Counted from the first letter of the stretch, positions 17,566 through 26,588 are shown. The stretch is DNA of 49,091 nucleotides from Aeriscardovia sp. (GCA_017632945.1 JAGBQH010000011.1:1-49091), one strand, 5' to 3'. Notes: a model not told the origin generated them from the letters alone. Numbers and translations are program-made.

Positions 17566-17594
17566 TTGCCAAACTTATTTATTCATTGTATGCT
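17566..17594 (+). promoter_or_regulatory. Promoter of tRNA-Asp/tRNA-Phe
   Basis: TTGCCA (17566-17571) and TATGCT (17589-17594) are 17 nt apart, with the predicted start near 17601, 20 nt before tRNA-Asp. The same TTGCCA -35 box precedes tRNA-Asn. Confidence 0.65.
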
Positions 17595-17602
17595 TAAAAG
17601 TG

Positions 17603-17618
17603 CTGTGGTTCTCCACAG
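17603..17618 (+). other. Leader hairpin immediately before tRNA-Asp
   Basis: CTGTGG (17603-17608), loop TTCT, CCACAG (17613-17618) form a perfect six-base hairpin ending two bases before the mature tRNA. It starts at about the predicted +1, so it may protect or guide processing of the precursor's 5' end. Confidence 0.5.
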
Positions 17619-17620
17619 AT

Positions 17621-17694
17621 GGCCCGATAGCTCAGTTGGTTAGAGCGCCGCCCTGTCACGGCGGAGGTCGCCGGTTCAAGTCCGGTTCGGGTCG
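17621..17694 (+). tRNA. tRNA-Asp(GTC)
   Basis: 74-nt cloverleaf. Acceptor GGCCCGA pairs with TCGGGTC (one G-U), the anticodon stem CCGCC/GGCGG has loop CTGTCAC with GTC, and the T loop is a normal TTCAAGT. The discriminator is G and no CCA is encoded. First of a tandem pair with tRNA-Phe. Confidence 0.95.
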
Positions 17695-17726
17695 CGAGAG
17701 GCAATAGGAGCTTTTTTATTGTCTCG
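17695..17726 (+). other. Hairpin between tRNA-Asp and tRNA-Phe
   Basis: CGAGA-(GG bulge)-CAATA (17695-17706) pairs with TATTG-TCTCG (17717-17726), ten base pairs, with a T-rich loop. It starts right after the tRNA-Asp discriminator, suggesting a processing signal rather than a terminator: the T-run is in the loop, not after the stem. Confidence 0.45.
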
Positions 17727-17731
17727 CTGTT

Positions 17732-17805
17732 GGCTCTGTAGCTCAGTTGGTTAGAGCGCACGACTGAAAATCGTGAGGTCAGCGGATCGTTCCCGCTCGG
17801 GGCCA
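17732..17805 (+). tRNA. tRNA-Phe(GAA)
   Basis: 74-nt cloverleaf with anticodon GAA in CTGAAAA. Acceptor GGCTCTG pairs with CGGGGCC using two G-U pairs. The T stem AGCGG/CCGCT encloses loop ATCGTTC, so positions 54 and 58 are A and T instead of the usual T and A. The discriminator is A and no CCA is encoded. It ends ten bases before the convergent folA stop with no visible terminator. Confidence 0.9.
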
Positions 17806-17815
17806 CGGTCCTTTC

Positions 17816-19260
<1,445 letters not shown>

Positions 19261-19333
19261 AAAATTAAAACTCCCCCTACACCCTGCCTACTCTTATCCG
19301 ATTAAGGGGAAAAGAAAAAAATTGAACCTAAAG

Positions 19334-19594
19334 TTAATTTTCCTTGGGCTCGGGGGGGATGGGCGCTTTTTCCGCTTTTCTCAGCGCGGCCACTTGGCAG
19401 GCTGTCTCTTGCCACTCCTTTGAAAAGACGCCCCAGCGGGGAAACTTATCGGGAATTCCGTAGCATTGCCTCCATTGCTCCCACATCGCATATGCCCCAA
19501 GACCCCTCGCTCCCGTAACGGGGATAAAGTTGGAATTTGAAAAGTTTGCCTGCTTTTTCATCGAGCAAACGTGGGGAACAAACCTATGCAGCAC
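19334..19594 (-). CDS. Small hypothetical protein, orphan
   Basis: I do not recognise this 86-residue protein. It reads as a real coding frame: a GTG start at 19594 with CGGAGG eight bases upstream, and a Trp/aromatic-rich middle (YAMWEQWRQCYGIPDKFPRW, GVFSKEWQETACQ) that suggests a small folded or nucleic-acid-like domain. A charged Pro/Lys tail ends it. No signal peptide or membrane segment is seen. It lies 73 nt upstream of thyA on the same strand, so it could share its transcript. A restart at Met12 is possible but has no ribosome binding site. Confidence 0.6.
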   Translation of the reverse strand: MLHRFVPHVCSMKKQANFSNSNFIPVTGARGLGAYAMWEQWRQCYGIPDKFPRWGVFSKEWQETACQVAALRKAEKAPIPPEPKEN

Positions 19595-19630
19595 TCTTCT
19601 GCCTCCGGAACTTAAAAATTTCTAAAGATT

Positions 19631-19658
19631 AGATTAATAGTCAAATTACGAAAAGCAA
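19631..19658 (-). promoter_or_regulatory. Candidate promoter of the orphan gene / thyA-folA
   Basis: On the minus strand TTGCTT (19658-19653) and TAATCT (19636-19631) are 16 nt apart, about 37 nt before the GTG at 19594. The region is AT-rich, so chance matches are possible. Confidence 0.35.
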
Positions 19659-19685
19659 GGGGAGAAATATAAGATCCCAACTTTT

Positions 19686-19714
19686 TTGACCTGTATTTTT
19701 GAAGCTTTTTATAC
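19686..19714 (+). promoter_or_regulatory. Candidate forward promoter in the AT-rich island
   Basis: TTGACC (19686-19691) and TTATAC (19709-19714) are 17 nt apart. The implied start near 19721 lies about 300 nt before the coiled-coil gene. It would give a long leader or an independent small RNA. The leader has a TTCCCT/AGGGAA pair (19860-19865, 19913-19918) around a GGCC-ATAA-GGCC hairpin (19901-19912). Confidence 0.35.
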
Positions 19715-19945
19715 GCTTATGCTTTTTACGCGGGCCAAAACCAGCTTATAAACAGCAAAGAGCAAATTTGAACAGAATCCCAGATAAACAGTTCGGTAAG
19801 GCGCAAATTTAAATAAAAAATTCTCTTCAGAAAGGAGAAAGGAACTCTAAAAATTTCCATTCCCTAGGTTCAAAGTTTAAAAAAAGCTCATCTTAAAGAA
19901 GGCCATAAGGCCAGGGAAGAGACGCAAGAAAGTGAAAAAGACAAA

Positions 19946-19974
19946 TTAAAGATTACGATAACTTGTACTATACA
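19946..19974 (+). promoter_or_regulatory. Candidate proximal promoter of the coiled-coil gene
   Basis: TTAAAG (19946-19951) and TATACA (19969-19974) are 17 nt apart, about 40 nt before the ATG at 20021. The -35 box is weak. Confidence 0.35.
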
Positions 19975-20020
19975 TAAGTAAAGCCCCTATCTTTATTTGC
20001 TTGAAATAATTGGAGGAACG

Positions 20021-20437
20021 ATGGCGCAAGAGGAAAAAGAAAATGTTCAGCAAGGATCTAAAAGCTGCGAAGGCAATACTGAAAAACTGCAGTCTCTGGA
20101 GGCCCGTCTAAGTAGCATAAAGAGCTATTTGAAGGCTGAATCCAAAACTGAAAAAGATGCGCAGACTTTAAAAGCGCGCCTCGACCTTACAAGCGAAGAA
20201 CGCGATCTTACCTCTGAAGAAGAGTGGTATAAAAAAAACCTGAAAGCAGAACAGATGCAGACTCATGAAGGCCTAGAAGCAATAAAAAAGGATTTGGTAA
20301 AGATAAAAGAGAGCCTAAGTTCAGCGCCGGAAGAGAAAGAGATAAAGGAATTGCGCAAACAGGCAGACAAGTACTTAAGTGAAGTGGAAAGACGTCTGGC
20401 TTTAGTGGAAGAGGAAGAGGAAAGTCAAATTCTCTAA
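20021..20437 (+). CDS. Hypothetical coiled-coil protein, orphan
   Basis: I do not recognise this 138-residue protein. The ATG at 20021 has GGAGG five bases upstream and is preferred over an upstream in-frame start. Almost the whole chain is Glu/Lys/Leu-rich with heptad-like spacing (LQSLEARLSSIKSYLKAESK, LEAIKKDLVKIKESL, IKELRKQADKYLSEVERRL), so it should be a long helical coiled coil. The end is acidic (VEEEEESQIL). There is no signal peptide or membrane segment. Downstream, the same frame stays helix-like for about 19 codons after a second in-frame stop, so the gene may once have been longer. Confidence 0.6.
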   Translation: MAQEEKENVQQGSKSCEGNTEKLQSLEARLSSIKSYLKAESKTEKDAQTLKARLDLTSEERDLTSEEEWYKKNLKAEQMQTHEGLEAIKKDLVKIKESLSSAPEEKEIKELRKQADKYLSEVERRLALVEEEEESQIL

Positions 20438-20850
20438 AAACTGTAGGGACAAAAAGTCGAAGAAGCAGAGCTATTAAAGCAAATTGCGTGCCTACACAGG
20501 GTCAAGTGGTTTTAAGATTGTTAAGTCAAAGTACTCACCAGATCTTGGCTCTACCTGGTTAATTTATTGTTCCAAATATGTTTAAATTCCCTTTCTAATC
20601 TGAGCATAAAAATCAAATTTTAATCCGGACTTTATAGGCAGAGTGGGTAAGAAGGAAAAAACTTAACGATCAAAAAATATATCTTGGTATCTTAGCTGCT
20701 TATTGTGGCTTTTCTTTAATTTAAAATTTTTTAGAGCCGATATAAAAAATCTTCCTCTCGCTGCATACGGGGTCTATTTTGCTTTCGCCCTTAAAAAGTT
20801 AAAAGGGGAAATAGTGGAGTTGCACAAAGCAATATGTCCTTTTAAGGTAG
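20438..20850. other. AT-rich intergenic region, no intact gene
   Basis: 413 nt between the convergent coiled-coil gene and lgt. After the stop, the frame reads 19 codons of Glu/Lys/Leu-rich sequence (about 20447-20512) beyond a second stop, and may be decayed coding sequence. A 13-base palindrome (20850-20862) overlaps the lgt stop. No clear T-tailed terminator, RNA gene or mobile-element end was found. Confidence 0.55.
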
Positions 20851-21777
20851 TTAGGCCCTAACCTTACCCTTCCGATCGCGATCTTCTTTTTCCTTTTCTT
20901 TTTGGGTCGCAACAGAGAGAATTTCTATTGCATCTTTCCTGCTTTTTCCCCGCTTTGAAAGACAGATAAATAAAATTACTCCCAATATTACAGATACAAT
21001 CGCCGCCCATGTATTGATCCTCAAACCCAGAAAGTAAATGGAAGAATTTATCCTGATTTCTTCTATGAAAGCTCTTCCCGCCCCGTAGTACATAAGGTAG
21101 AGGGCAAAAATCTGTCCAGTTTTCAACTTCTTTTGAAATCGGTTTCCAAAAATGGTCAAAAGTATAGCTCCGGAGAGGCAGAGAATGATCGAATAAAGGA
21201 AGGTGGGCTGGAAAAGGTGGGTCTGGGGGTCTGGGCATGGCAGATCTGTGTAACAGGTTTCAAACTTGCCTATGGCATTTGCGCCGTTAAGTTTTAGGCC
21301 TATGGGCCAGGTGGTGGGAAGGCCGTAAAGCTCCTGATTAAACCAGTTTCCAAGTCGCCCGAAGGCCTGGGCTACTAAAAGTCCCGGAGCTACGGCGTCG
21401 GCCAAAAGCAGCGAGGGAATCTTCTTATGCTTTCCCACGAGAGCTACCCCTATAGCCCCTCCCATAAGGGAACCGAAGATCGCCATGCCTCCGTTCCATA
21501 CTTTCAAGATATTGATGGGGCTGCCTGTAGGAGGAAAGTAGTCCCAGGGAACCGTGAGGCAGTTGTAAATTCTGGCCGCCACCAATCCGCAAGGCACGGC
21601 TGCCAGGGTAAAATCGAGCACCTGATCGAAAGTGCCGCCCCACCTTTTCCACCTCAAAGTGAGTATCAGCACGGCAAACACTATCGCACACAGCATCGTC
21701 AGGGCGTAAAAGTGGATTGTGAGGGGCCCTAACTTAAAGTAGGAAACCGTAGGGGAAGGAATGGAGGCCTCCGGCAT
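20851..21777 (-). CDS. lgt: Prolipoprotein diacylglyceryl transferase
   Basis: Lgt moves diacylglycerol from phosphatidylglycerol to the lipobox Cys of prelipoproteins in the membrane. The 308 residues form about seven hydrophobic segments and show VWNGGMAIFGSLMGGAIG, the signature GRLGNWFNQELYGLPT, LFQPTFLYSI and the late Arg/Glu region YYGAGRAFIEEIRINSS. A Lys/Glu-rich cytosolic tail follows. A substrate-type lipoprotein is encoded at 26589-27902. Last gene of the pyrH-frr-cdsA-lgt run. Confidence 0.95.
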   Translation of the reverse strand: MPEASIPSPTVSYFKLGPLTIHFYALTMLCAIVFAVLILTLRWKRWGGTFDQVLDFTLAAVPCGLVAARIYNCLTVPWDYFPPTGSPINILKVWNGGMAIFGSLMGGAIGVALVGKHKKIPSLLLADAVAPGLLVAQAFGRLGNWFNQELYGLPTTWPIGLKLNGANAIGKFETCYTDLPCPDPQTHLFQPTFLYSIILCLSGAILLTIFGNRFQKKLKTGQIFALYLMYYGAGRAFIEEIRINSSIYFLGLRINTWAAIVSVILGVILFICLSKRGKSRKDAIEILSVATQKEKEKEDRDRKGKVRA

Positions 21778-21832
21778 TCTGTGTATTCCCCTTTCAAAAA
21801 AGCGCCCGGTAAAGCGCGAATCTGCCTTTAAC

Positions 21833-22696
21833 TTACAGGAAAAGAATTAAAAGGAAGTAAATGCAGGGTGCGGCCATAAGAATGCTGTCGGTTCTATCCA
21901 GAACTCCGCCGTGTCCCCTGATGATATTTCCGTAGTCTTTTATTCCAACGTCTCTTTTAATCACCGAGGCGCAAAGGTCTCCTATAGTTCCCGCCAAAGC
22001 TCCACACAGCCCTACTATTATGGCTTTCCACCAGTCGTGGGCGAAAGTGGAGCGAAAGAAAATGATCCAAAATATCATTTCCCCTACAACGCAGAAAAAT
22101 ATGCTTCCGCCCAGGCCCTCATAAGACTTTTTAGGAGAAAGTCGGGGAGTCATTTTATGTCTGCCAAGGGTAGCTCCTACGGTAAGCCCTCCGATATCGC
22201 TTAAGGCCGGCAGGAAAATTACCATAAATTCCATCCCGTGCTCCGTGCTGTAGGGGATTTGGGAGGTGTGGTAGGAGAGGGGAAGGATGAGGAAAGAAGA
22301 GAGGAGGAGGATGTAAAGGGCTATAAATAAAGACGCACACGCATTTCTCAGCCTTCCTACTGGCCTGTTAAGGTCGGAGTCTAGGGGAGTAACTGCAGCT
22401 CCCCTTAAAGCTATTAAAGACAAGCATGCAAAAAGGGAAACCGCCAGAGCACAAATGTGGCGCGGGAAAAGATAAGTGCAACAAAATATTACGGCCGCGC
22501 AAACTGCCGTAGTCACGATTGGCACTTTAATCCCTATAAGCTTACAGGCCCTAAAAAGCTCTACCAGCGCGAGAACTACAAAGATATAAATAAACCAAAT
22601 AAATCCAAAGGGGGGCAGAAAGAACAGGCACACCATTATAATGCCTGCCAAAGCAAATCCGACCACTATGGCGGTAGCAAGCTTTCTTCCCGTCAT
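21833..22696 (-). CDS. cdsA: Phosphatidate cytidylyltransferase
   Basis: CdsA makes CDP-diacylglycerol from phosphatidic acid and CTP, feeding phosphatidylglycerol synthesis and so Lgt. The 287 residues have about eight membrane segments and the family signature near the C-terminus: SVIKRDVGIKDYGNIIRGHG, followed by GVLDRTDSILMAAP. PRLSPKKSYEGLGGS, another conserved segment, precedes it. It follows frr by 15 nt. Confidence 0.95.
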   Translation of the reverse strand: MTGRKLATAIVVGFALAGIIMVCLFFLPPFGFIWFIYIFVVLALVELFRACKLIGIKVPIVTTAVCAAVIFCCTYLFPRHICALAVSLFACLSLIALRGAAVTPLDSDLNRPVGRLRNACASLFIALYILLLSSFLILPLSYHTSQIPYSTEHGMEFMVIFLPALSDIGGLTVGATLGRHKMTPRLSPKKSYEGLGGSIFFCVVGEMIFWIIFFRSTFAHDWWKAIIVGLCGALAGTIGDLCASVIKRDVGIKDYGNIIRGHGGVLDRTDSILMAAPCIYFLLILFL

Positions 22697-22711
22697 AAAT
22701 ACCTCTAAAAA

Positions 22712-23266
22712 TTAGACGGTAAGGATTTCTTTTTCCTTTACTTCCGTCATGGAATCTATCTCATCGGTGAATTTCTTTGTGAGCTTATCTAGATCGGAAA
22801 AGATTTGTTCCTCTTCGTCTTCGGTCAGCTCTCCACTTTTAGTCTCAGCCTCTGCTTCTTCACGGGCCTTTCTACGAATATTTCTGACCGCAATTTTGGC
22901 ATCCTCCGCCTTCTTCTTGGCCATTTTTACGTACTCTTTGCGCCTTTCTTCAGTAAGGGCCGGAAGCACTACCCTTATCACGTTTCCGTCTCTTGAGGGA
23001 TTTACGCCAAGGTCGCTGTCTCTAAGCGCTTTTTCGACAGCACTCGCTTGTGATACGTCAAACGGGCTTATTGCCAGGGACCTTGTGTCCGGGGCAGTTA
23101 TAGAGGCGAGGTTTTTAAGAGGGGTGGGGGCCCCGTAGTAATTAACTACGATTCCTTCCACCAGGGCCGGATTAGACCTCCCGGTGCGAATTGAAAGGAA
23201 GGCTTCTTTAAGGGAATTCAAGGATTTGCCCATGAGGGCTTTCGGCTCAGTCAAACTCTTGTCCAT
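22712..23266 (-). CDS. frr: Ribosome recycling factor
   Basis: RRF splits post-termination ribosomes with EF-G. Characteristic parts are LSIRTGRSNPALVEGIVVNY, the linker YYGAPTPLKNLA, SPSRDGNVIR-type (here NPSRDGNVIRVVLPALTEER) and RKEYVKMAKKKAEDAK. The longest frame starts at a TTG (23308) without a ribosome binding site. The ATG at 23266 gives the usual ~184 residues and is preferred, although its upstream site is also weak. Confidence 0.95.
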   Translation of the reverse strand: MDKSLTEPKALMGKSLNSLKEAFLSIRTGRSNPALVEGIVVNYYGAPTPLKNLASITAPDTRSLAISPFDVSQASAVEKALRDSDLGVNPSRDGNVIRVVLPALTEERRKEYVKMAKKKAEDAKIAVRNIRRKAREEAEAETKSGELTEDEEEQIFSDLDKLTKKFTDEIDSMTEVKEKEILTV

Positions 23267-23341
23267 ATTTTTGCTTTCTGTACCCGTTTGTGTGGAGATT
23301 CGCCTCAATTCTATCTCAAAAGCGCTTCTGCTATCTGAAAT

Positions 23342-24064
23342 CTAAACCATGGTAGTCTCACAGTCGGATACCAAAGTCCCTATTTCTTCTCCGGAAAGCA
23401 CCCGTTCCACTGCATGAGGGGAATCTATTCCAAATACCCTTATGGGCATCGCGTTATCCCGGGCAAGGGAAAGGGCTGAGGCATCCATGACGCCAAGATT
23501 GTCTACAAGGGCCTTCTGATAGGAGAGGGTTTTAAACTTTTGGGCGTCTTTGTCTTTTCTTGGATCGGATGAGTAAACCCCATCCACTCCATTTTTGCCC
23601 ATCACTACTTCCTGGCATCCTAGTTCCAATGCCCTTTGAATGGCTACAGTGTCGGTAGAGAAGTAGGGAATGCCAGCGCCCGAACCCAGTATCACCACTC
23701 TCCCTTTCTCCATATGCCTTATGGCCCTTAGGGGAATATAGGGTTCTGCCACCTGAATCATGGTAATGGCGCTCTGAACCCTCACCACCTGCCCTTCCTG
23801 CTCTAGAAAGTCAGCCAGGGCAAGGCAGTTCATCATGGTGCCAAGCATACCTATGTAGTCGGCCCTGGATCTGTCGAAACCAGACTGGGAGAGTTCCTTT
23901 CCCCTAAAGAAGTTCCCTCCTCCGGCCACGATCGCGATCTCCACACCTTTCTGAGACGCTGCCTTCACTTCTCTGGCAAGGGAGCGGAGAGTCTTTACGT
24001 CGATTCCAACTTTCCCTCCCCCCAGCGACTCTCCAGAAAGTTTCAAAAGTACACGCTTAGCCAC
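23342..24064 (-). CDS. pyrH: UMP kinase
   Basis: PyrH phosphorylates UMP to UDP; it is an amino-acid-kinase fold hexamer, unrelated to Adk. The 240 residues show RVLLKLSGESLGGG, AIVAGGGNFFRGKE, FDRSRADYIGMLGTMMNCLA and KNGVDGVYSSDPRKDKDA. The start is GTG at 24064 with CAGGAG upstream, right after the T-run of the tsf terminator. Confidence 0.97.
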   Translation of the reverse strand: MAKRVLLKLSGESLGGGKVGIDVKTLRSLAREVKAASQKGVEIAIVAGGGNFFRGKELSQSGFDRSRADYIGMLGTMMNCLALADFLEQEGQVVRVQSAITMIQVAEPYIPLRAIRHMEKGRVVILGSGAGIPYFSTDTVAIQRALELGCQEVVMGKNGVDGVYSSDPRKDKDAQKFKTLSYQKALVDNLGVMDASALSLARDNAMPIRVFGIDSPHAVERVLSGEEIGTLVSDCETTMV

Positions 24065-24078
24065 TTCTACTCCTGACT

Positions 24079-24103
24079 AAAAAAATGGGGGGAAATTCCC
24101 CCC
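24079..24103 (-). terminator. Rho-independent terminator between tsf and pyrH
   Basis: Six G (24103-24098 on the minus strand) pair with six C (24092-24087) around AATTT, then A and seven T (24085-24079). It lies a few bases after the tsf stop and 15 nt before the pyrH GTG, so pyrH needs readthrough or a promoter inside this region. Confidence 0.88.
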
Positions 24104-24109
24104 TGCCGT

Positions 24110-24982
24110 TTACTCTTCGGCTTCTTTGCTTTCTTCCTCGCCTTTGCCAACTTCTATTCTGAGGAAGGCGGTGATGGTTCCCCCCGCCTCTTTGACCATT
24201 TGGCCTACGGTCTTGGAAGGATCTTTTACAAACTTTTGATCCAGCAAGACGGTCTCTTCGTAGAAGGACTTGATTCTTCCCTCTACGATCTTGCCTATTA
24301 TGGCTTCCTTCTTGCCTTCCTGCTTCGCTTTGCCCTCTGCGATCCTGCTTTCGCTCTCTATTACGTCTGCAGGAACGTCCTCTTCACTGAGCCAGAAGGG
24401 GCTCATGGCTGAAACCTGAAGGGCTACGTCATGGGCTACCTTGGCCCCGTTTTCATCGCTGGCCACCAAGGCCACGATGGAAGGCGGAAATTCTGCAGAC
24501 TTCTTGTGGGCGTAGAGGTTCACTTCTTCTCCCTCTACTCTTCCCACCTGGCCCAGCTTTATGTTCTCTTTGAAGAGCGCAGCGGCAGAATCGATTATTT
24601 CCTTTACCGACTCTTCTTTGCCCTTGGCTTCGAGAAGTTCTACGCGATCTGCAGCCTTGACTTCCACAGCAATCTGCAAAATCTTTTCGGCGTAGGCCAC
24701 AAACTGGGGGGTCTTGGCTACAAAATCGGTCTCAGTGTTGAGTTCGATTGCGTAACCTACCTTCTTTCCCCCTTCTTCTACGATCTTGGCAAGGGCGAGG
24801 CCCTCCTGGGCCTTTCTTCCTTCCCTCTTGCCGGCGGCCTGTACGCCCTTTTCCCTGAGGATTTCCTTAGCCCTGTCTACGTCGCCTTCAGCTTCTTCCA
24901 GGGCCTTCTTTACGTCTACCATTCCGGCTCCGGTATCGGAGCGGACTTTCTTTATCAGATCTAAAGATATCTTTTTTGCCAT
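24110..24982 (-). CDS. tsf: Elongation factor Ts
   Basis: EF-Ts exchanges GDP for GTP on EF-Tu. The N-terminal UBA-like domain (IKKVRSDTGAGMVDVKKALE) and the exchange motif ELNTETDFVAKTPQFVAYAE are clear. The 290-residue protein ends with an acidic tail. It follows rpsB by six bases in the rpsB-tsf operon. Confidence 0.97.
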   Translation of the reverse strand: MAKKISLDLIKKVRSDTGAGMVDVKKALEEAEGDVDRAKEILREKGVQAAGKREGRKAQEGLALAKIVEEGGKKVGYAIELNTETDFVAKTPQFVAYAEKILQIAVEVKAADRVELLEAKGKEESVKEIIDSAAALFKENIKLGQVGRVEGEEVNLYAHKKSAEFPPSIVALVASDENGAKVAHDVALQVSAMSPFWLSEEDVPADVIESESRIAEGKAKQEGKKEAIIGKIVEGRIKSFYEETVLLDQKFVKDPSKTVGQMVKEAGGTITAFLRIEVGKGEEESKEAEE

Positions 24983-24988
24983 ATGAAC

Positions 24989-25777
24989 CTACTTAGTTTC
25001 CTGTCCCTGACCTTCGAGAAGGTCGGTTTCCCACTCGGCCAGAGGCTGTTGGGCAGATTCCTTTTCCGAGCTCTTGGCGCGCCCTGCCTGAAGCAGCCCC
25101 TCGGCTACAGCGTCTGCCATAAGGGTAGTAAGAAGCGTAATGCTGCTTATGGAGTCGTCATTGGCGGGGATGGGGTAGTCGATTTTATCAGGATCGGAAT
25201 TGGTATCGGCAAGGGCTACCACGGGTATGTGCAACTTCCTTGCCTCATCTACTGCAAGGGCTTCCTTGTTGGTATCAACGACAAAGAGGGCCTGGGGAAG
25301 GCGGTTCATATCCCTAATGCCCCCAAGTTCCTTTACAAGCTTGTTTTTCTCCCTCTCGAGGAGCAAAAGCTCCTTTTTAGTGAGCCCGGAAGCGCGCAGC
25401 TCGTCAAAGTCCATGTCTTCTAGCTCTTTCATTCGAGCCACCCTCTTGCTGACGGTCTGGAAGTTGGTGAGCATTCCGCCCAGCCAGCGATCGGAAACAT
25501 AGGGCATGCCTACCCTGGAAGCCTGCTTTTCTATTACCTCTACGGACTGCTTTTTAGTTCCTACAAAAAGAACTACTCCGCCTCGAGAGGCCAGCCTCTT
25601 TAGGAAGGCGTAGGCTTGGTTTATTCCGTCTATGGTCTTAAAGAGATTTATGATGTTGATTCCGCCCTCCTGCATGAGGATGTAGGGCTTCATCTTGGGG
25701 TTCCACCTGGAAGTCTGGTGCCCGAACTGGACTCCCGCTTCCAAGAGCTGAGTGGCAGTGACTTTTACCTCTGCCAT
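24989..25777 (-). CDS. rpsB: 30S ribosomal protein S2 (uS2)
   Basis: uS2 links the 30S head and body and is needed for S1 binding in other bacteria. The ATG at 25777 behind AGGAGG gives [20 protein letters not shown], with no need for the longer frame that starts at 25813. Seen: [45 protein letters not shown] and [20 protein letters not shown]. The tail is Gln/Glu/Ala-rich; 262 residues. Confidence 0.97.
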   Translation of the reverse strand: MAEVKVTATQLLEAGVQFGHQTSRWNPKMKPYILMQEGGINIINLFKTIDGINQAYAFLKRLASRGGVVLFVGTKKQSVEVIEKQASRVGMPYVSDRWLGGMLTNFQTVSKRVARMKELEDMDFDELRASGLTKKELLLLEREKNKLVKELGGIRDMNRLPQALFVVDTNKEALAVDEARKLHIPVVALADTNSDPDKIDYPIPANDDSISSITLLTTLMADAVAEGLLQAGRAKSSEKESAQQPLAEWETDLLEGQGQETK

Positions 25778-25843
25778 AACTCCTCCTGTTTCTGTCGGTT
25801 TAATCCATGGCATCTAAGCGCGGAAGGTCCGACCGACATAGAT

Positions 25844-25884
25844 TGCCGCACGCCATGGAGAAAAAGGCCTTCCCACCCGCGGCA
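25844..25884 (-). promoter_or_regulatory. Possible structured rpsB leader
   Basis: On the minus strand TGCCGC (25884-25879) can pair with GCGGCA (25849-25844) around a 29-base interior, in the 5' region of rpsB, 66 nt before the ATG. uS2 represses its own operon in several bacteria, but this structure does not match a leader I know. Confidence 0.35.
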
Positions 25885-25916
25885 TGGGGGGAATTTCAAT
25901 AAGATTTTAGCAAGCG

Positions 25917-26396
25917 CTAGATATTTCGTATGGCAGCCTGTGCCCTCGCCTTTTCCCTGCCTTCCAGCCGGTCGGTAAACAGGAGTCCGTCAAGGTGGTC
26001 GCACTCGTGCTGAATCATGCGGCCCATAAGGCCTTTGCCTTCAACTACGACCTTCCTTCCATCCAAATCCATTCCAACTGCCCTGGCAAAATTGCTTCTT
26101 TGAAGGGAAAACCAAAGGCCTGGAAGGGAGAGGCATCCCTCTTCCCCATCCTGCTGGCCTGATCTGTAAGTAATATGGGGATTTATTATGTACCCCACTT
26201 TTCCGCCTACGTTATAGGAAAAGATTCGAAGAAGCACTCCAACCTGGTTTGCGCTGAGCCCTGCCCGCCCCGGGTCATCTACAGTATCTAGCATGTCTCT
26301 TACCAGATCCCTTATGCTTTGGTCTACCTTTTCCACTTCCTGGCATTTTGTGCGCAGTATTGGATCGGGCACGGTGTTAATAGTCAGCAAAGCCAA
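25917..26396 (-). CDS. def: Peptide deformylase
   Basis: Def removes the N-formyl group from nascent proteins with a metal ion. All three motifs are present: GRAGLSANQVGV (motif 1), EGCLSLPGLW (motif 2, metal Cys) and IQHECDHLDGLLF (motif 3, HExxH). The 159 residues start at TTG (26396) behind AAGGAG. It is a single gene, divergent from tRNA-Asn; its stop lies about 140 nt upstream of rpsB on the same strand. Confidence 0.95.
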   Translation of the reverse strand: MALLTINTVPDPILRTKCQEVEKVDQSIRDLVRDMLDTVDDPGRAGLSANQVGVLLRIFSYNVGGKVGYIINPHITYRSGQQDGEEGCLSLPGLWFSLQRSNFARAVGMDLDGRKVVVEGKGLMGRMIQHECDHLDGLLFTDRLEGREKARAQAAIRNI

Positions 26397-26445
26397 AATT
26401 TTCTCCTTATCTTCAAATTAAAACCGGATTGGTCTGCACTTCCTA

Positions 26446-26473
26446 TTGCCAAAGAAGAAAAACCCGCTACAAT
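26446..26473 (+). promoter_or_regulatory. Promoter of tRNA-Asn
   Basis: TTGCCA (26446-26451) and TACAAT (26468-26473) are 16 nt apart, close to consensus, with the start expected only about five bases before the mature tRNA. Confidence 0.7.
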
Positions 26474-26484
26474 GGTACATGTAT

Positions 26485-26557
26485 TCCCGCGTAGCTCAGT
26501 TGGCAGAGCGTTCGACTGTTAATCGAAAAGTCGCCGGTTCAAGTCCAGCCGCGGGAG
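26485..26557 (+). tRNA. tRNA-Asn(GTT)
   Basis: 73-nt cloverleaf. Acceptor TCCCGCG pairs with CGCGGGA, and the anticodon loop CTGTTAA holds GTT. The T arm GCCGG/CCAGC has a C-A mismatch in the middle. The discriminator is G and no CCA is encoded. It is a single gene with its own promoter and terminator. Confidence 0.94.
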
Positions 26558-26562
26558 CGGAT

Positions 26563-26585
26563 CCGCGCTAAGGCGCGGTTTTTTT
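26563..26585 (+). terminator. Rho-independent terminator of tRNA-Asn
   Basis: CCGCGC (26563-26568), loop TAAG, GCGCGG (26573-26578), then seven T. It starts five bases after the tRNA and ends three bases before the stop of the opposing lipoprotein gene. Confidence 0.92.
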
Positions 26586-26588
26586 GTT

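Larger units (their letters stand above)
19595..20020. other. AT-rich intergenic region, no gene seen
   Basis: This 426-nt gap between divergent small genes has stops in all frames. It holds candidate promoters in both directions (19631-19658 minus, 19686-19714 plus, 19946-19974 plus) and one possible hairpin at 19901-19912. No tRNA, insertion-sequence end or repeat array was found. Confidence 0.6.

Noticed and set aside
17594..17806. Open frame across the tRNA-Asp/tRNA-Phe pair (minus strand)
   Set aside because: It reads the known spurious protein produced by antisense tRNAs (LEPATSAVTGRRSNQLSYRA-like), and the tRNAs explain it.
20850..20862. 13-base palindrome at the lgt stop as terminator
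   Set aside because: Perfect symmetry, but no T-run follows on the minus strand, so it is not a convincing terminator.
25777..25813. Longer rpsB start
   Set aside because: The ATG at 25777 follows AGGAGG and gives the normal uS2 start.
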